A stretch of DNA of 64,000 bases from Mycolicibacterium duvalii. Its GTDB lineage: Bacteria > Actinomycetota > Actinomycetes > Mycobacteriales > Mycobacteriaceae. The translations under genes were made by a program, and so were the position numbers. The notes below the pieces were generated by a model that ran no database searches, was not told where the DNA came from, and was given only the letters and a program-made list of their open reading frames with translations. This document shows positions 52,000-60,540 of the stretch, in pieces. Where the stretch lies: the NCBI RefSeq assembly GCF_010726645.1, contig NZ_AP022563.1, forward strand, positions 2,790,001 through 2,854,000. Direction: 5' to 3'. Numbering within the stretch: position 1 is the first letter of the stretch; the number at the start of each line of letters is the position of its first letter.

Positions 52000-52010
52000 C
52001 CGCGTCGAGC

Positions 52011-52622
52011 TCAGACCGTCTCGGGAAGCCGGGCCCCGGTGGCCAACTCGGCGTATTGGCGCATCAGCCGCAGTGCGGTCGGACGGTCGATCGCGGGGTC
52101 GCGCGCGACGATGCGGTAGCCGAAGTAGTCCTCCATCGACATCAGCGTCATCGCGATGTCCGCGGCCGGGTTGGCCAGCGTGAAGGCGCCGGCATCGGCG
52201 CCGGCGTCGAGCAGGTCCCGGTAGAGGCCGACCTGACGGTGATAGATGCCCTGTACGTCGCTGCGCTGATCGAGTTCGAATCCCGCGGCCAGCACCGCCC
52301 GCCAGATGGCGCGCCACTCGGCGTCCTCCGGCCCGGTCGGCAGGCCCGCGGCGATGGTCACCGCCAGTTGCGCCGGCGGATCACCGGCCTCGGCCGCCAG
52401 CCGCCGACGCTCGTCGTAAAAGCGGATGTCCGAACGCAGCGCCAGCTCGGACAGCAGCGCGGACATGTCCTTGAAGTAGTAGCGCACCGCGTTGGTCGTC
52501 AGCCCGAGCTCGACGGCCACATCGGCAAGCTTGAGGGTGGCCAGGTCGTGGCGCTCGATGAGCGCGATCGCGGCGTCCATGATGTCGCCGCGCCGCTCCA
52601 CCTGCCGATTCGGCCGCGCCAT
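52011..52622 (-). CDS. TetR family transcriptional regulator
   Basis: A 203-residue TetR repressor: N-terminal HTH at about 8-55 (IMDAAIALIERHDLATLKLADVAVELGLTTNAVRYYFKDMSALLSEL) and a helical ligand-binding domain. The ATG at 52622 has GGAGGAGG upstream. It is divergent from the aminopeptidase gene, with 129 bp between them that hold a near-perfect 13-bp-arm inverted repeat (52703-52733), its probable operator. The ligand may be a beta-peptide or a degradation product, but this is inferred from location only. Confidence 0.87.
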   Translation of the reverse strand: MARPNRQVERRGDIMDAAIALIERHDLATLKLADVAVELGLTTNAVRYYFKDMSALLSELALRSDIRFYDERRRLAAEAGDPPAQLAVTIAAGLPTGPEDAEWRAIWRAVLAAGFELDQRSDVQGIYHRQVGLYRDLLDAGADAGAFTLANPAADIAMTLMSMEDYFGYRIVARDPAIDRPTALRLMRQYAELATGARLPETV

Positions 52623-52702
52623 ATCGTGGTCACCTCCTCCGCACCCCGCATTGGTGTGAACTTATTCTGCCGTTCCGGTTGCGCTGGGGATCACACGGGC
52701 GC

Positions 52703-52733
52703 ATAGTTCTTTTCCACTAAGGAAAACAACTAT
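52703..52733. promoter_or_regulatory. operator-like inverted repeat for the TetR/aminopeptidase divergon
   Basis: ATAGTTCTTTTCC (52703-52715), spacer ACTAA, and GGAAAACAACTAT (52721-52733) are reverse complements at 12 of 13 positions. The region is AT-rich against a GC-rich background and lies in the shared gap, 19 bp before the GTG of the aminopeptidase gene. TetR-type or PucR-type binding would control the peptidase and permease genes. Seen directly in sequence; the binder is inferred. Confidence 0.7.
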
Positions 52734-52751
52734 ACGGAATGAGTAGAAGCT

Positions 52752-53867
52752 GTGCGTGCCAGAGACCTCGGCATCGTGATCGGCGACCATCCCACCGGGC
52801 CGGTCAACGCCATCACCGACGTGGCCGGTGTGCGGGTGGGGCACACCACCCTCGACGCCGACGGGCCGCCGGCCGTGCACACCGGCGTGACCGTCGTCGT
52901 CCCGCACGACGACATCTGGACCGAACCGGTGTTCGCCGGTTCGCACCGGCTCAACGGCAGCGGTGAGCTCACCGGTCTGGAGTGGATCCGCGAGTCCGGC
53001 GAGCTGACCACCGCGATCGGCCTCACCAACACCCACAGTGTCGGCGTCGTCCGCGACGAACTGGTGGCTGCCCAGGTGCGTGCCCGCGGCGACGGCCTGT
53101 ACTGGTCGCTACCAGTGGTCGGCGAGACCTACGACGGGCTGCTCAACGACATCAACGGTTTTCACGTCCGGCCCGAGCACGTGCGCTCCGCGCTGGAAAC
53201 CGCCTCGGACGCGCGTCCCGCCGAAGGCAACGTCGGCGGCGGGACCGGCATGATCTGCCACGGCTTCAAGGGCGGCATCGGCACCTCGTCACGGGTCACC
53301 GCCACCGCGTCCGGCCGCTACACGGTCGGCGTGCTGGTGCAGGCCAATCACGGCCGGCGGGAACGCCTGCGCATCAACGGTGTCCCGGTCGGCGAACGGA
53401 TCGGACCGAACGCGGTGCCGTTGCCCGACCTGCCCGCACGCTATGAGCCGGGCTCAGGCTCGATCATCGTCATCGTCGCCACCGACGCCCCGCTGCTCCC
53501 CCACCAATGCACCCGGCTGGCCCAGCGGGCCGCACTCGCGGTGGGACGGCTCGGCGGGACCGGCGAGCAGTACAGCGGTGACCTGATGCTGGCGTTCTCG
53601 ACCGGCAATCGCGGCATCCCGGCCTACGCCTGGGACGAGGACCCCACCGCGGCCCAGCCCGAGGTCGCGGTGCGCATGGTCGCCCCGCAACTGATGACCC
53701 GGCTGTTCGACCTGACCATCGAGGCGACCGAGGAGGCCATCGTCAACGCGATGGTCGCCGCAACCACCATGACCGGGCGACACGGTTTCACCGCCCATGC
53801 ATTGGACCACGTCCTGCTCCGGCAGGCGCTGCGCGTCAATACCCCACCACCTCAGGAGATCTCGTGA
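52752..53867 (+). CDS. P1-family (DmpA-type) aminopeptidase
   Basis: A 371-residue N-terminal-nucleophile-type hydrolase of peptidase family S58/P1 (DmpA, BapA). These are made as a single chain that cleaves itself before a Ser. The site is EPGSGSIIVIVATDAPLL, with Gly236-Ser237 as the predicted cleavage pair and Ser237 as the nucleophile. NVGGGTGMICHGFKGGIG near 160 and TNTHSVGVVRDELV near 93 are family segments. DmpA removes N-terminal D/L residues, and BapA relatives remove beta-amino acids from short peptides. The start codon is GTG. Translation is coupled to the permease (GTGA). Confidence 0.85.
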   Translation: MRARDLGIVIGDHPTGPVNAITDVAGVRVGHTTLDADGPPAVHTGVTVVVPHDDIWTEPVFAGSHRLNGSGELTGLEWIRESGELTTAIGLTNTHSVGVVRDELVAAQVRARGDGLYWSLPVVGETYDGLLNDINGFHVRPEHVRSALETASDARPAEGNVGGGTGMICHGFKGGIGTSSRVTATASGRYTVGVLVQANHGRRERLRINGVPVGERIGPNAVPLPDLPARYEPGSGSIIVIVATDAPLLPHQCTRLAQRAALAVGRLGGTGEQYSGDLMLAFSTGNRGIPAYAWDEDPTAAQPEVAVRMVAPQLMTRLFDLTIEATEEAIVNAMVAATTMTGRHGFTAHALDHVLLRQALRVNTPPPQEIS

Positions 53868-55303
53868 CCACTGCATCCACCCGGAGCGAGAGTCGGCGCC
53901 TCACCGGGCATCTCGGGCCCGTCGGGATCGTCTTCATGGTCGTCGCGGCCGCCGCACCGTTGACCGTGATCGGCGGCAACATGCCGCTGGGGATGGGGAT
54001 CGGCAACGGCGCCGGCGCACCGGTCGGCTTCGCCATCGCCGCGCTGGTGCTGCTGGTCTTCAGCATCGGTTTCGTGACGATGACGCCCTACGTGCCCGAG
54101 GCCGGCGCGTTCTTCTCCTACGTGACCGTCGGCCTCGGCGAACGCATGGGCAAGGGCATCGCGGTGGTCGCGCTGATCGCCTACACCGCAATCCAGATCG
54201 GCATCTACGGATACATCGGCTGGGCCATCTCCGACACCGTGGCCCACTACAACGGGCCGGTGATCCCCTGGCCGGTCTATTCTTTCGCCGTGCTCGCGAT
54301 CGTCGCGGTGCTCGGCTACCGGCACATCGAGCTCAGCGCGAAGGTTCTGGGCGTGGCGCTGGCCCTCGAGATCGGCATCGTCGTCATCCTCGACGCCGTG
54401 ATGGTCGCCAACCCCGGCCCGGCCGGCATCACCTTCACCTCGTTCGACCCGGCCACCTTCACCCAGGGCGCCCTCGGGATCGCGATCCTGTTCGCGCTCA
54501 CCGGTTTCATCGGCTTCGAAGCCACCGCGGTGTTCCGCGACGAAGCCCGCGACCCGGAGCGCACGATCCCGCGCGCCACCTATGCGGCGGTGCTGCTCAT
54601 CGGCGCGTTCTACGCGATCACGTCCTGGGCGTTCGTCGTCGCGATCGGACCCGACGAGGTCGGCGCCGTGGCCCAGCAGACCCTCGACGGCGAGGGAAAC
54701 ATGTTGCTGGACACCACCGGCGACATGCTGGGCGGCCTCGGCCGCGACATCATGAACGTCCTGCTGCTGACCAGCCTGTTCGCCTGCGTGCTGTCCTTCC
54801 ACAACGTCATCGCGCGCTACCAGTTCGTGCTGGCGGGCAAGGGCCTCCTGCCGGCGCGCCTGGCTGACGTGCACGGTCGCCACCACTCGCCGTCGTTCTC
54901 GTCGGTGGTACAGACCGTCACCGCAGCCGTGATCATCGGCGTGCTCGCGCTGCTCGGAATCGACCCGCTGGTCGGGGTTTTCGGGTCGATGGCCGGTGTC
55001 GCGACGGTCGGGATGGTGACGCTGATGCTCACCACGTCGGTCGCCGTCCTGGTCTTCTTCCTCCGCGAGCGGGCTTCGGGGCGGGTCGCGACGACGCTGG
55101 TCGCGCCCGCGCTGGCGGTGGCCGGGCTGGCCGGCAGCCTGTGGCTGGTGCTGTCGAACTTCACGCTGGTCACCGGCGGCAGTGTCACCTTGAGCACCAT
55201 CCTGGCCGCGATCCCGTTCGTGGGCCTGATCGTCGGCTTCCTGGCCTGGCGCCCGTCACGGTCGCTGTCGGGCGTCGAGCACCATCAGCGCAACCGCCAG
55301 TGA
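53864..55303 (+). CDS. APC-family amino-acid permease
   Basis: A 479-residue membrane protein with about 12 helices of the APC superfamily. VGIVFMVVAAAAPLTVIGGNMPLGM (helix 1, with the unwound GNG region), YVPEAGAFFSYVTVGLGERMG (helix 3) and GFIGFEATAVFRDEARDPERTIPRATYAAV in helix 6-7 are typical of amino-acid importers. It takes up an amino acid or small peptide product by proton or Na+ coupling. The GTG start overlaps the peptidase stop. The 3' end overlaps the convergent PucR gene by 48 nt. With the peptidase it would feed the MmsA/aminotransferase genes. Confidence 0.88.
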   Translation: MTTASTRSESRRLTGHLGPVGIVFMVVAAAAPLTVIGGNMPLGMGIGNGAGAPVGFAIAALVLLVFSIGFVTMTPYVPEAGAFFSYVTVGLGERMGKGIAVVALIAYTAIQIGIYGYIGWAISDTVAHYNGPVIPWPVYSFAVLAIVAVLGYRHIELSAKVLGVALALEIGIVVILDAVMVANPGPAGITFTSFDPATFTQGALGIAILFALTGFIGFEATAVFRDEARDPERTIPRATYAAVLLIGAFYAITSWAFVVAIGPDEVGAVAQQTLDGEGNMLLDTTGDMLGGLGRDIMNVLLLTSLFACVLSFHNVIARYQFVLAGKGLLPARLADVHGRHHSPSFSSVVQTVTAAVIIGVLALLGIDPLVGVFGSMAGVATVGMVTLMLTTSVAVLVFFLRERASGRVATTLVAPALAVAGLAGSLWLVLSNFTLVTGGSVTLSTILAAIPFVGLIVGFLAWRPSRSLSGVEHHQRNRQ

Positions 55304-56845
55304 GGTCATCGACTCCGCGTCGTCGAGGTCGACCCTGAGTGCCTGTTGGATCGCGGCCAACCGCTTGTAGAGCGCCGGCCGGCTGATGTGCAGCCGCTGC
55401 GCCAGTGCCGCTTTGTTGCCCGCCAGCCCTAGATACTCGCGGAGCACGTCGATATCCGCGGCGGCGTCGCGGTCCAGCAGTGGCTTGAGTTCGGTCTCGG
55501 CGAACCGCTGCACCCGGGGATCGTCGCGCAGCAGCGCCATCAGGCCCCGCAACCGGACATCGGAGGCGCGGAAGTACGGTCGCGCGTCGTCCCGCATGGC
55601 CAGTGCCACTTCGGCGACGTGGCCCGCCTCGGCCAGACCCCGGATCGCATCGGTGACGTCGGCTTCCGGTGTCCCCACCGCACACACGGAGCGCGTCACC
55701 CCGTCCACCCGGCGCAGGTCGGTGCGCAGCCGGCGACCGAGATCGGTCAGTGCCCGGTCGGACCCACCGCGTGTGGTACTGACCGACACCAGCGCTTCGA
55801 CCTCGCCGTTGCGACGACTGGTGAACACGCCGGTGTGACCCGCGGCGTTGACGGTGTGCGCCACCGCGTCCAACAGGGACACGTTGCGGCGTTGGGCAGC
55901 AAGCGGATCAGTCTCCGCGGCGGTCTGCTCGACCCGTACCACCACGGGGTGGTAGCGCGTGGCCTTGCCGAGGCCGAGCGCGTGCGCCCGTGCGGATGCC
56001 TCCCGCGCATCGGCCACCCGGCCCTGCAGCACGTCGTCGATCAGACCGCTTTGCGCCTGCTGGTGCAGCCCGGTGTTGTTCCGTTCGACCATGCGGTTGA
56101 GGGCCAGTGCGGCCGAGGCCCGCTCCAGCACCATCGTGACCCGCGGTCCGTCGGTAGCCGGTACGGGCACGATCAACCGGCCCCACTCCTCGCCGCGGGG
56201 CCCGACCGAGGTCAGCGCCCATTGCTCGGGGCCGCCTGATGTCGGGGTGCGGCGGGACCGGTTCTCCCAATCTTCCAGCAGTACGGCGGTTTTCGCGCCG
56301 GCGGCCGATACCGCAATGGCCTGGTGCGCGAGATCTTCGAGCACCACCGGCAGCTCCAGGATCTCGGCGGCCGCGTCGACGATCGAGGTCACCAACGCCC
56401 GTTTGATGCTCAGCTCGGTGAACACCTCGTGGACCCGCCGGTCGAACGCGACCTCGTCGTATTGTTCGGCGACGATCCGGCGGTGTACGACCTCGGTCAC
56501 GTCGACGAACCTGATCTGGCGGTGCAGCACGACCAGCGTGAGATCCAGCTCGTCGGCCAGCACGGCCAGTGACGGCGGCAGTCGGGTCGACGCACCGCCC
56601 AGTTCTACCACCACGCCGAGTGCGCCGGCGTCGGCCAGCCCCTGCAGATAGCGTCGCGGCGCACGGCCCAGTCCGGCGGAGGTGGTCAGCACGAGTTCCC
56701 CGCCCTGCAGCAGAGACGACAGGTCGGCCACCCCGCCGATGTGCAGCCACCGGACCGGATCCGACCAGCGGCGCGCGCTGAGGACCTCCGGCTCACCCTG
56801 CTGGACCACCGGTAGTTCCACGACCTCGCCCACCGTGACCGCCAT
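55256..56845 (-). CDS. PucR family transcriptional regulator
   Basis: A 529-residue regulator with an N-terminal PucR domain (about 1-125, VVQQGEPEVLSARRWSDPVRWLHIGG), a helical middle with GGDEF-like remains (about 290-430), and a C-terminal PucR-type HTH (LREYLGLAGNKAALAQRLHISRPALYKRLAAI, about 465-500). PucR proteins control purine, GABA and amino-acid degradation. The gene is divergent from mmsA, so it probably activates the mmsA-aminotransferase genes and the peptidase/permease set. The ATG at 56845 is two residues inside a GTG alternative. Its 3' end overlaps the permease gene. Confidence 0.87.
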   Translation of the reverse strand: MAVTVGEVVELPVVQQGEPEVLSARRWSDPVRWLHIGGVADLSSLLQGGELVLTTSAGLGRAPRRYLQGLADAGALGVVVELGGASTRLPPSLAVLADELDLTLVVLHRQIRFVDVTEVVHRRIVAEQYDEVAFDRRVHEVFTELSIKRALVTSIVDAAAEILELPVVLEDLAHQAIAVSAAGAKTAVLLEDWENRSRRTPTSGGPEQWALTSVGPRGEEWGRLIVPVPATDGPRVTMVLERASAALALNRMVERNNTGLHQQAQSGLIDDVLQGRVADAREASARAHALGLGKATRYHPVVVRVEQTAAETDPLAAQRRNVSLLDAVAHTVNAAGHTGVFTSRRNGEVEALVSVSTTRGGSDRALTDLGRRLRTDLRRVDGVTRSVCAVGTPEADVTDAIRGLAEAGHVAEVALAMRDDARPYFRASDVRLRGLMALLRDDPRVQRFAETELKPLLDRDAAADIDVLREYLGLAGNKAALAQRLHISRPALYKRLAAIQQALRVDLDDAESMTSLAVALMVLDARQRP

Positions 56846-56862
56846 TGACACAGTGTAAACAA

Positions 56863-56882
56863 TTACGGCTATTCAGTTACGG
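56863..56882. promoter_or_regulatory. direct repeat TTACGG in the PucR/mmsA gap
   Basis: TTACGG occurs at 56863-56868 and again at 56877-56882, 14 bp apart, each preceded by A/G-rich AT stretches (CAATTACGG and CAGTTACGG). It lies between the divergent PucR gene and mmsA. Direct repeats at about 1.4 helical turns could be a binding site for the PucR regulator. Low certainty. Confidence 0.35.
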
Positions 56883-56925
56883 TCTGAACCACACCAACAG
56901 ACATGGGAGGCACCACACTGAGGTC

Positions 56926-58431
56926 ATGACGACGCCCATTCCGCACTGGCTCGACAACGCGCCGTTCGCCAGCAGCGGCGCGCAGACGGCGCCGGTCACC
57001 AATCCGGCCACCGGCGCGGTGACCGGCCAGGTCGCGCTGGCCTCGGTCGCCGACGCCCGCTCGGTCATCGACGCCGCGGCCGCAGCGTTTCCGGCCTGGC
57101 GGGACACCTCGCTGACCAAACGCACCCAGGTGCTGTTCCGCTTCCGCGAGCTGCTCAACGAACGCAAGAACGAGCTCGCCGAGATCATCACCTCCGAACA
57201 CGGCAAGGTCGTCTCCGACGCGCTCGGCGAGGTCTCGCGCGGCCAGGAAGTCGTCGAATTCGCCTGCGGTATACCGCACCTGCTGAAAGGCGGCTTCACC
57301 GAGAACGCGTCGACCAACGTCGACACCTACTCGATCCGGCAGCCGCTGGGCCCGGTGGCGATCATCTCCCCGTTCAACTTCCCGGCCATGGTGCCGATGT
57401 GGTTCTTCCCGATCGCGATCGCCACCGGCAACACCGTGGTGCTCAAGCCGTCGGAGAAGGACCCGTCGGCGTCGCTGTGGCTGGCCGACCTGTGGCGCGA
57501 AGCCGGTCTGCCTGCAGGCGTGTTCAACGTCCTGCACGGCGACAAGACCGCCGTCGACGAACTGCTGACCAACCCGAAGATCAAGTCGGTATCCTTCGTC
57601 GGGTCGACCCCGATCGCGCAGTACGTGTACTCGACCGCCACAGCCGCCGGCAAGCGGGTGCAGGCGCTGGGCGGGGCCAAGAACCACGCGGTGGTACTGC
57701 CCGACGCCGACCTCGACCTGGCGGCCGACGCGATGGTCAACGCCGGCTTCGGCTCGGCCGGCGAACGCTGCATGGCGATCTCGGCCTGCGTCGCGGTCGG
57801 TCCGGTCGCCGACGACCTGGTCGCCAAGATCGCCGAGCGGGCACGCACGCTGCGCACCGGCGACGGCACACGCGGCTCCGACATGGGCCCACTGGTCACC
57901 CGGGCACACCGCGACAAGGTGGCCTCCTACATCGACGCCGGTGAGGCCGACGGCGCCAAGGTCGTCGTCGACGGTCGCACGGTGAGTAGCGAGGAGGCCA
58001 CCGAGCGGGATCCAGGAGGCTTCTGGCTGGGCCCGACCCTGCTCGACAACGTCACCCCCGGCATGAGCGTCTACACCGACGAGATCTTCGGGCCGGTGCT
58101 GTCGGTGGTGCGTGTGGACAGCTATGACGAGGCCCTGGCGTTGGTCAACGCGAACCCGTACGGCAACGGCACCGCGATCTTCACCAATGACGGCGGCGCG
58201 GCGCGGCGGTTCCAGAACGAGGTCGAAGTCGGCATGGTGGGCATCAATGTGCCCATCCCGGTCCCGATGGCCTACTACAGCTTCGGCGGCTGGAAGGCCT
58301 CGCTGTTTGGCGACAGCCACGCCCACGGTATGGACGGCGTCGCGTTCTTCACCCGCCAGAAGGCGGTCACGCAACGCTGGCTCGATCCGTCCCACGGCGG
58401 CATCAACCTCGGCTTCCCGCAAAACGGTTAA
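56926..58431 (+). CDS. mmsA: methylmalonate-semialdehyde dehydrogenase (CoA-acylating)
   Basis: A 501-residue ALDH. Unlike normal ALDHs it has GGAKNHAV at 249-256 in place of the ELGGK motif, so the general base Glu is replaced as in MmsA, and the nucleophile is Cys282 in GERCMAIS. The ending SFGGWKASLFGDSHAHGMDGVAFFTRQKAVTQRW is MmsA-type. It converts methylmalonate or malonate semialdehyde to propionyl- or acetyl-CoA with CoA and NAD. The following aminotransferase could form malonate semialdehyde from beta-alanine. The ATG at 56926 has GAGG close by. It is in the same direction as the aminotransferase, 15 bp apart. Confidence 0.88.
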   Translation: MTTPIPHWLDNAPFASSGAQTAPVTNPATGAVTGQVALASVADARSVIDAAAAAFPAWRDTSLTKRTQVLFRFRELLNERKNELAEIITSEHGKVVSDALGEVSRGQEVVEFACGIPHLLKGGFTENASTNVDTYSIRQPLGPVAIISPFNFPAMVPMWFFPIAIATGNTVVLKPSEKDPSASLWLADLWREAGLPAGVFNVLHGDKTAVDELLTNPKIKSVSFVGSTPIAQYVYSTATAAGKRVQALGGAKNHAVVLPDADLDLAADAMVNAGFGSAGERCMAISACVAVGPVADDLVAKIAERARTLRTGDGTRGSDMGPLVTRAHRDKVASYIDAGEADGAKVVVDGRTVSSEEATERDPGGFWLGPTLLDNVTPGMSVYTDEIFGPVLSVVRVDSYDEALALVNANPYGNGTAIFTNDGGAARRFQNEVEVGMVGINVPIPVPMAYYSFGGWKASLFGDSHAHGMDGVAFFTRQKAVTQRWLDPSHGGINLGFPQNG

Positions 58432-58446
58432 GAATCAGGACCTTCT

Positions 58447-59829
58447 GTGACAATCACACCCATGAGCAGTCTGCCTCCCGGCGAGGACATCGATAGCGCC
58501 ATCGCGCGGGGCCGTCGCGCCCACGAGTTGGACCGCAAGTACGTCTTCCACTCCTGGTCGGCGCAGGCCCAGCTGAACCCGATGACGGTGCTGGCGGCGC
58601 GGGGCTCCTACGTCTGGGACGGCGACGGCAACAGGCTGCTCGACTTCTCGTCCCAGCTGGTGAACACCAACATCGGTCACCAGCACCCGAGAGTCGTTGC
58701 CGCCATTGCCGATCAGGCGGCGACGCTGTGCACGATCGCTCCCCAGCACGTCAACGACATGCGCTCGGAGGCGGCCCGGCTGATCGCCGAGCGCACCCCG
58801 GGCGACCTCAACCGGATCTTCTTCACCAACGCCGGCGCCGAGGCGGTCGAGCACGCGGTGCGGATGGCCCGGCTGCACACCGGCCGCTACAAGGTGTTGT
58901 CGCGCTACCGCTCCTACCACGGCGGCACCGAGACCGCGATCAACCTCACCGGTGACCCGCGCCGCTGGCCCAACGACCACGGCAACGCCGGGATCGTGCA
59001 CTTCCACGGGCCATTCCTGTACCGGTCGGCGTTCTACGCGGACACCGAGGAGCAGGAATGCCAGCGGGCATTGGAGCATCTGGACCGCGTGGTGCAGATG
59101 GAGGGGCCGTCGACCATCGCCGCCATCATCCTCGAGTCGGTGCCGGGCACCGCGGGGATCATGGTGCCCCCACCCGGCTACCTGGCCGGGGTGCGCGAGA
59201 TCTGCGACCGTCACGGAATCGTGTTCATCGCCGACGAGGTGATGGCCGGATTCGGCCGTACCGGTACGTGGTTCGCGATCGACAACTTCGACGTCGTGCC
59301 GGATCTGATCACCTTCGCCAAGGGCGTCACCTCCGGCTACGTCCCGCTCGGCGGGGTGGCCATCAACGACGCGATCTCCTCCACTTTTGCCGACCGCCCC
59401 TACCCCGGTGGGCTGACCTACTCCGGCCATCCGTTGGCATGTGCGTGTGCCGTCGCGACCATCAACGCGATGGACGACGAAGGCATGGTCGCCAACGCGG
59501 CCCGGATCGGCCGGGACGTCCTCGGCCCCGGGTTGCGTGACCTGGCCGCGCGGCACCGCAGTGTCGGCGAGGTCCGCGGGCTGGGTGTGTTCTGGGCGAT
59601 CGAACTGGTCGCCGACCAGCAGACGCGGGAACCGCTGGCACCCTACGGCGGGTCCAGTCCGGCGATGGCCGCGGTGCTGGCGGCGTGCAAGTCCGGCGGT
59701 CTGTTGCCGTTCGCGAACTTCAACCGGATTCACGCGGTGCCGCCGTGCAACGTCAGCGATGACGAGGTGGCCGAAGGCCTGCGCATTCTCGACGCCGCGC
59801 TCGACGTCGCCGACGAGCGCGCCGTCTGA
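58447..59829 (+). CDS. class III aminotransferase (probable beta-alanine/omega-amino-acid transaminase)
   Basis: A 460-residue PLP enzyme: Asp263 (IADEVMAGFGRTG) binds the ring nitrogen, and Lys292 (ITFAKGVTSGY) forms the Schiff base. FTNAGAEAVEHAVRMAR near 126 and YHGGTETA near 158 hold the phosphate. The length fits omega-amino-acid:pyruvate transaminases. Paired with MmsA, the product semialdehyde is probably malonate or methylmalonate semialdehyde, from beta-alanine or 3-aminoisobutyrate. The GTG at 58447 has AGGA 8 nt upstream; an ATG at 58462 is an alternative. The reaction direction is inferred from neighbours. Confidence 0.86.
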   Translation: MTITPMSSLPPGEDIDSAIARGRRAHELDRKYVFHSWSAQAQLNPMTVLAARGSYVWDGDGNRLLDFSSQLVNTNIGHQHPRVVAAIADQAATLCTIAPQHVNDMRSEAARLIAERTPGDLNRIFFTNAGAEAVEHAVRMARLHTGRYKVLSRYRSYHGGTETAINLTGDPRRWPNDHGNAGIVHFHGPFLYRSAFYADTEEQECQRALEHLDRVVQMEGPSTIAAIILESVPGTAGIMVPPPGYLAGVREICDRHGIVFIADEVMAGFGRTGTWFAIDNFDVVPDLITFAKGVTSGYVPLGGVAINDAISSTFADRPYPGGLTYSGHPLACACAVATINAMDDEGMVANAARIGRDVLGPGLRDLAARHRSVGEVRGLGVFWAIELVADQQTREPLAPYGGSSPAMAAVLAACKSGGLLPFANFNRIHAVPPCNVSDDEVAEGLRILDAALDVADERAV

Positions 59830-59904
59830 GCCGTACCGCGAAAGTGCTTCCACGGTCGTTGCGGTCGCCGCGGAACGACGCTGACGGCACCGTCGCGGGA
59901 CCGC

Positions 59905-60489
59905 TCAGCCGGCCGGCCAGCGTTCGGTGATCATCTCCGTCATGGCGCCCACCCAGGCGTCGTCGAGTGCGGCATCGTTGCGAATGAGAATGCGGAAGAT
60001 CGCGGTGCCGGCAACGACTTCGGCGAGCATCGGCAGCGCGTCGTCGTCGCGCCGTCCCTGTCCGAAACGGTGCTCGAACTCCGTGAGGTTTCCTGCCAGG
60101 CGGGCGATCATGAGGCTGTGCAGGTGCGGATCGGCGACGGTGTCGGCGATCAGACCCGGCAGCGCGACCCGCACTTCCGGCCGGTCGAACAGCCGCCGCG
60201 TCGTCTCGACCAACGCGCGGATGTCGCTGCGGACATCACCCGACGCGACAGGCACCGGGATCGTGTCCTCGGGCAGAACCGCTTCGTGGACCAGGTGGAC
60301 CTTGCCGGACCACCGCCGGTAGATCGCGGCGGTGGTGGTGCCGGCCCGGGCGGCGATCGCCGACAGCGACAGCGCCGAGTACCCCGTCTGCAGGAGTAGC
60401 TCGCGGGTGGCGGCGATGATCGCGGCGTCGATCCGGCCGTCGCGCGGCCGCCCCGGCGTCTTGCCATCCCCACGCCGATCTGCTGTCAT
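59905..60489 (-). CDS. TetR family transcriptional regulator
   Basis: A 194-residue TetR repressor. The HTH spans about 20-65 (AAIIAATRELLLQTGYSALSLSAIAARAGTTTAAIYRRWSGKVHLVHEAV), and the C-terminal domain is of the TetR_C_16 kind (AEVVAGTAIFRILIRNDA). The ATG at 60489 is 51 bp from the divergent gene start, and the gap holds a perfect palindrome at 60507-60523. A longer reading frame upstream is a shadow of the divergent gene. It probably represses itself and the operon at 60541. Confidence 0.87.
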   Translation of the reverse strand: MTADRRGDGKTPGRPRDGRIDAAIIAATRELLLQTGYSALSLSAIAARAGTTTAAIYRRWSGKVHLVHEAVLPEDTIPVPVASGDVRSDIRALVETTRRLFDRPEVRVALPGLIADTVADPHLHSLMIARLAGNLTEFEHRFGQGRRDDDALPMLAEVVAGTAIFRILIRNDAALDDAWVGAMTEMITERWPAG

Positions 60490-60506
60490 GTCTGCCAGTG
60501 TAGTTT

Positions 60507-60523
60507 CGATACAGCACGTATCG
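60507..60523. promoter_or_regulatory. TetR operator palindrome
   Basis: CGATAC (60507-60512), AGCAC, GTATCG (60518-60523) is a perfect 6+5+6 palindrome. It lies in the 51-bp gap between the TetR gene and the gene at 60541. On the plus strand it overlaps the base before TATCTT (60524-60529), a TANNNT -10 element for the downstream gene, so repressor binding would block that promoter. Confidence 0.7.
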
Positions 60524-60540
60524 TATCTTTTGGAGAGCTG

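Noticed and set aside
56869..58422. 517-codon open frame opposite mmsA
   Set aside because: High-GC codon bias opens the antisense frame; it has no family motif, while the plus-strand frame has all ALDH sites.
59830..59904. Weak GTCGTT/AACGAC stem between the transaminase and TetR genes, considered as a terminator
   Set aside because: The arms are only 6 bp with a long loop; not convincing.
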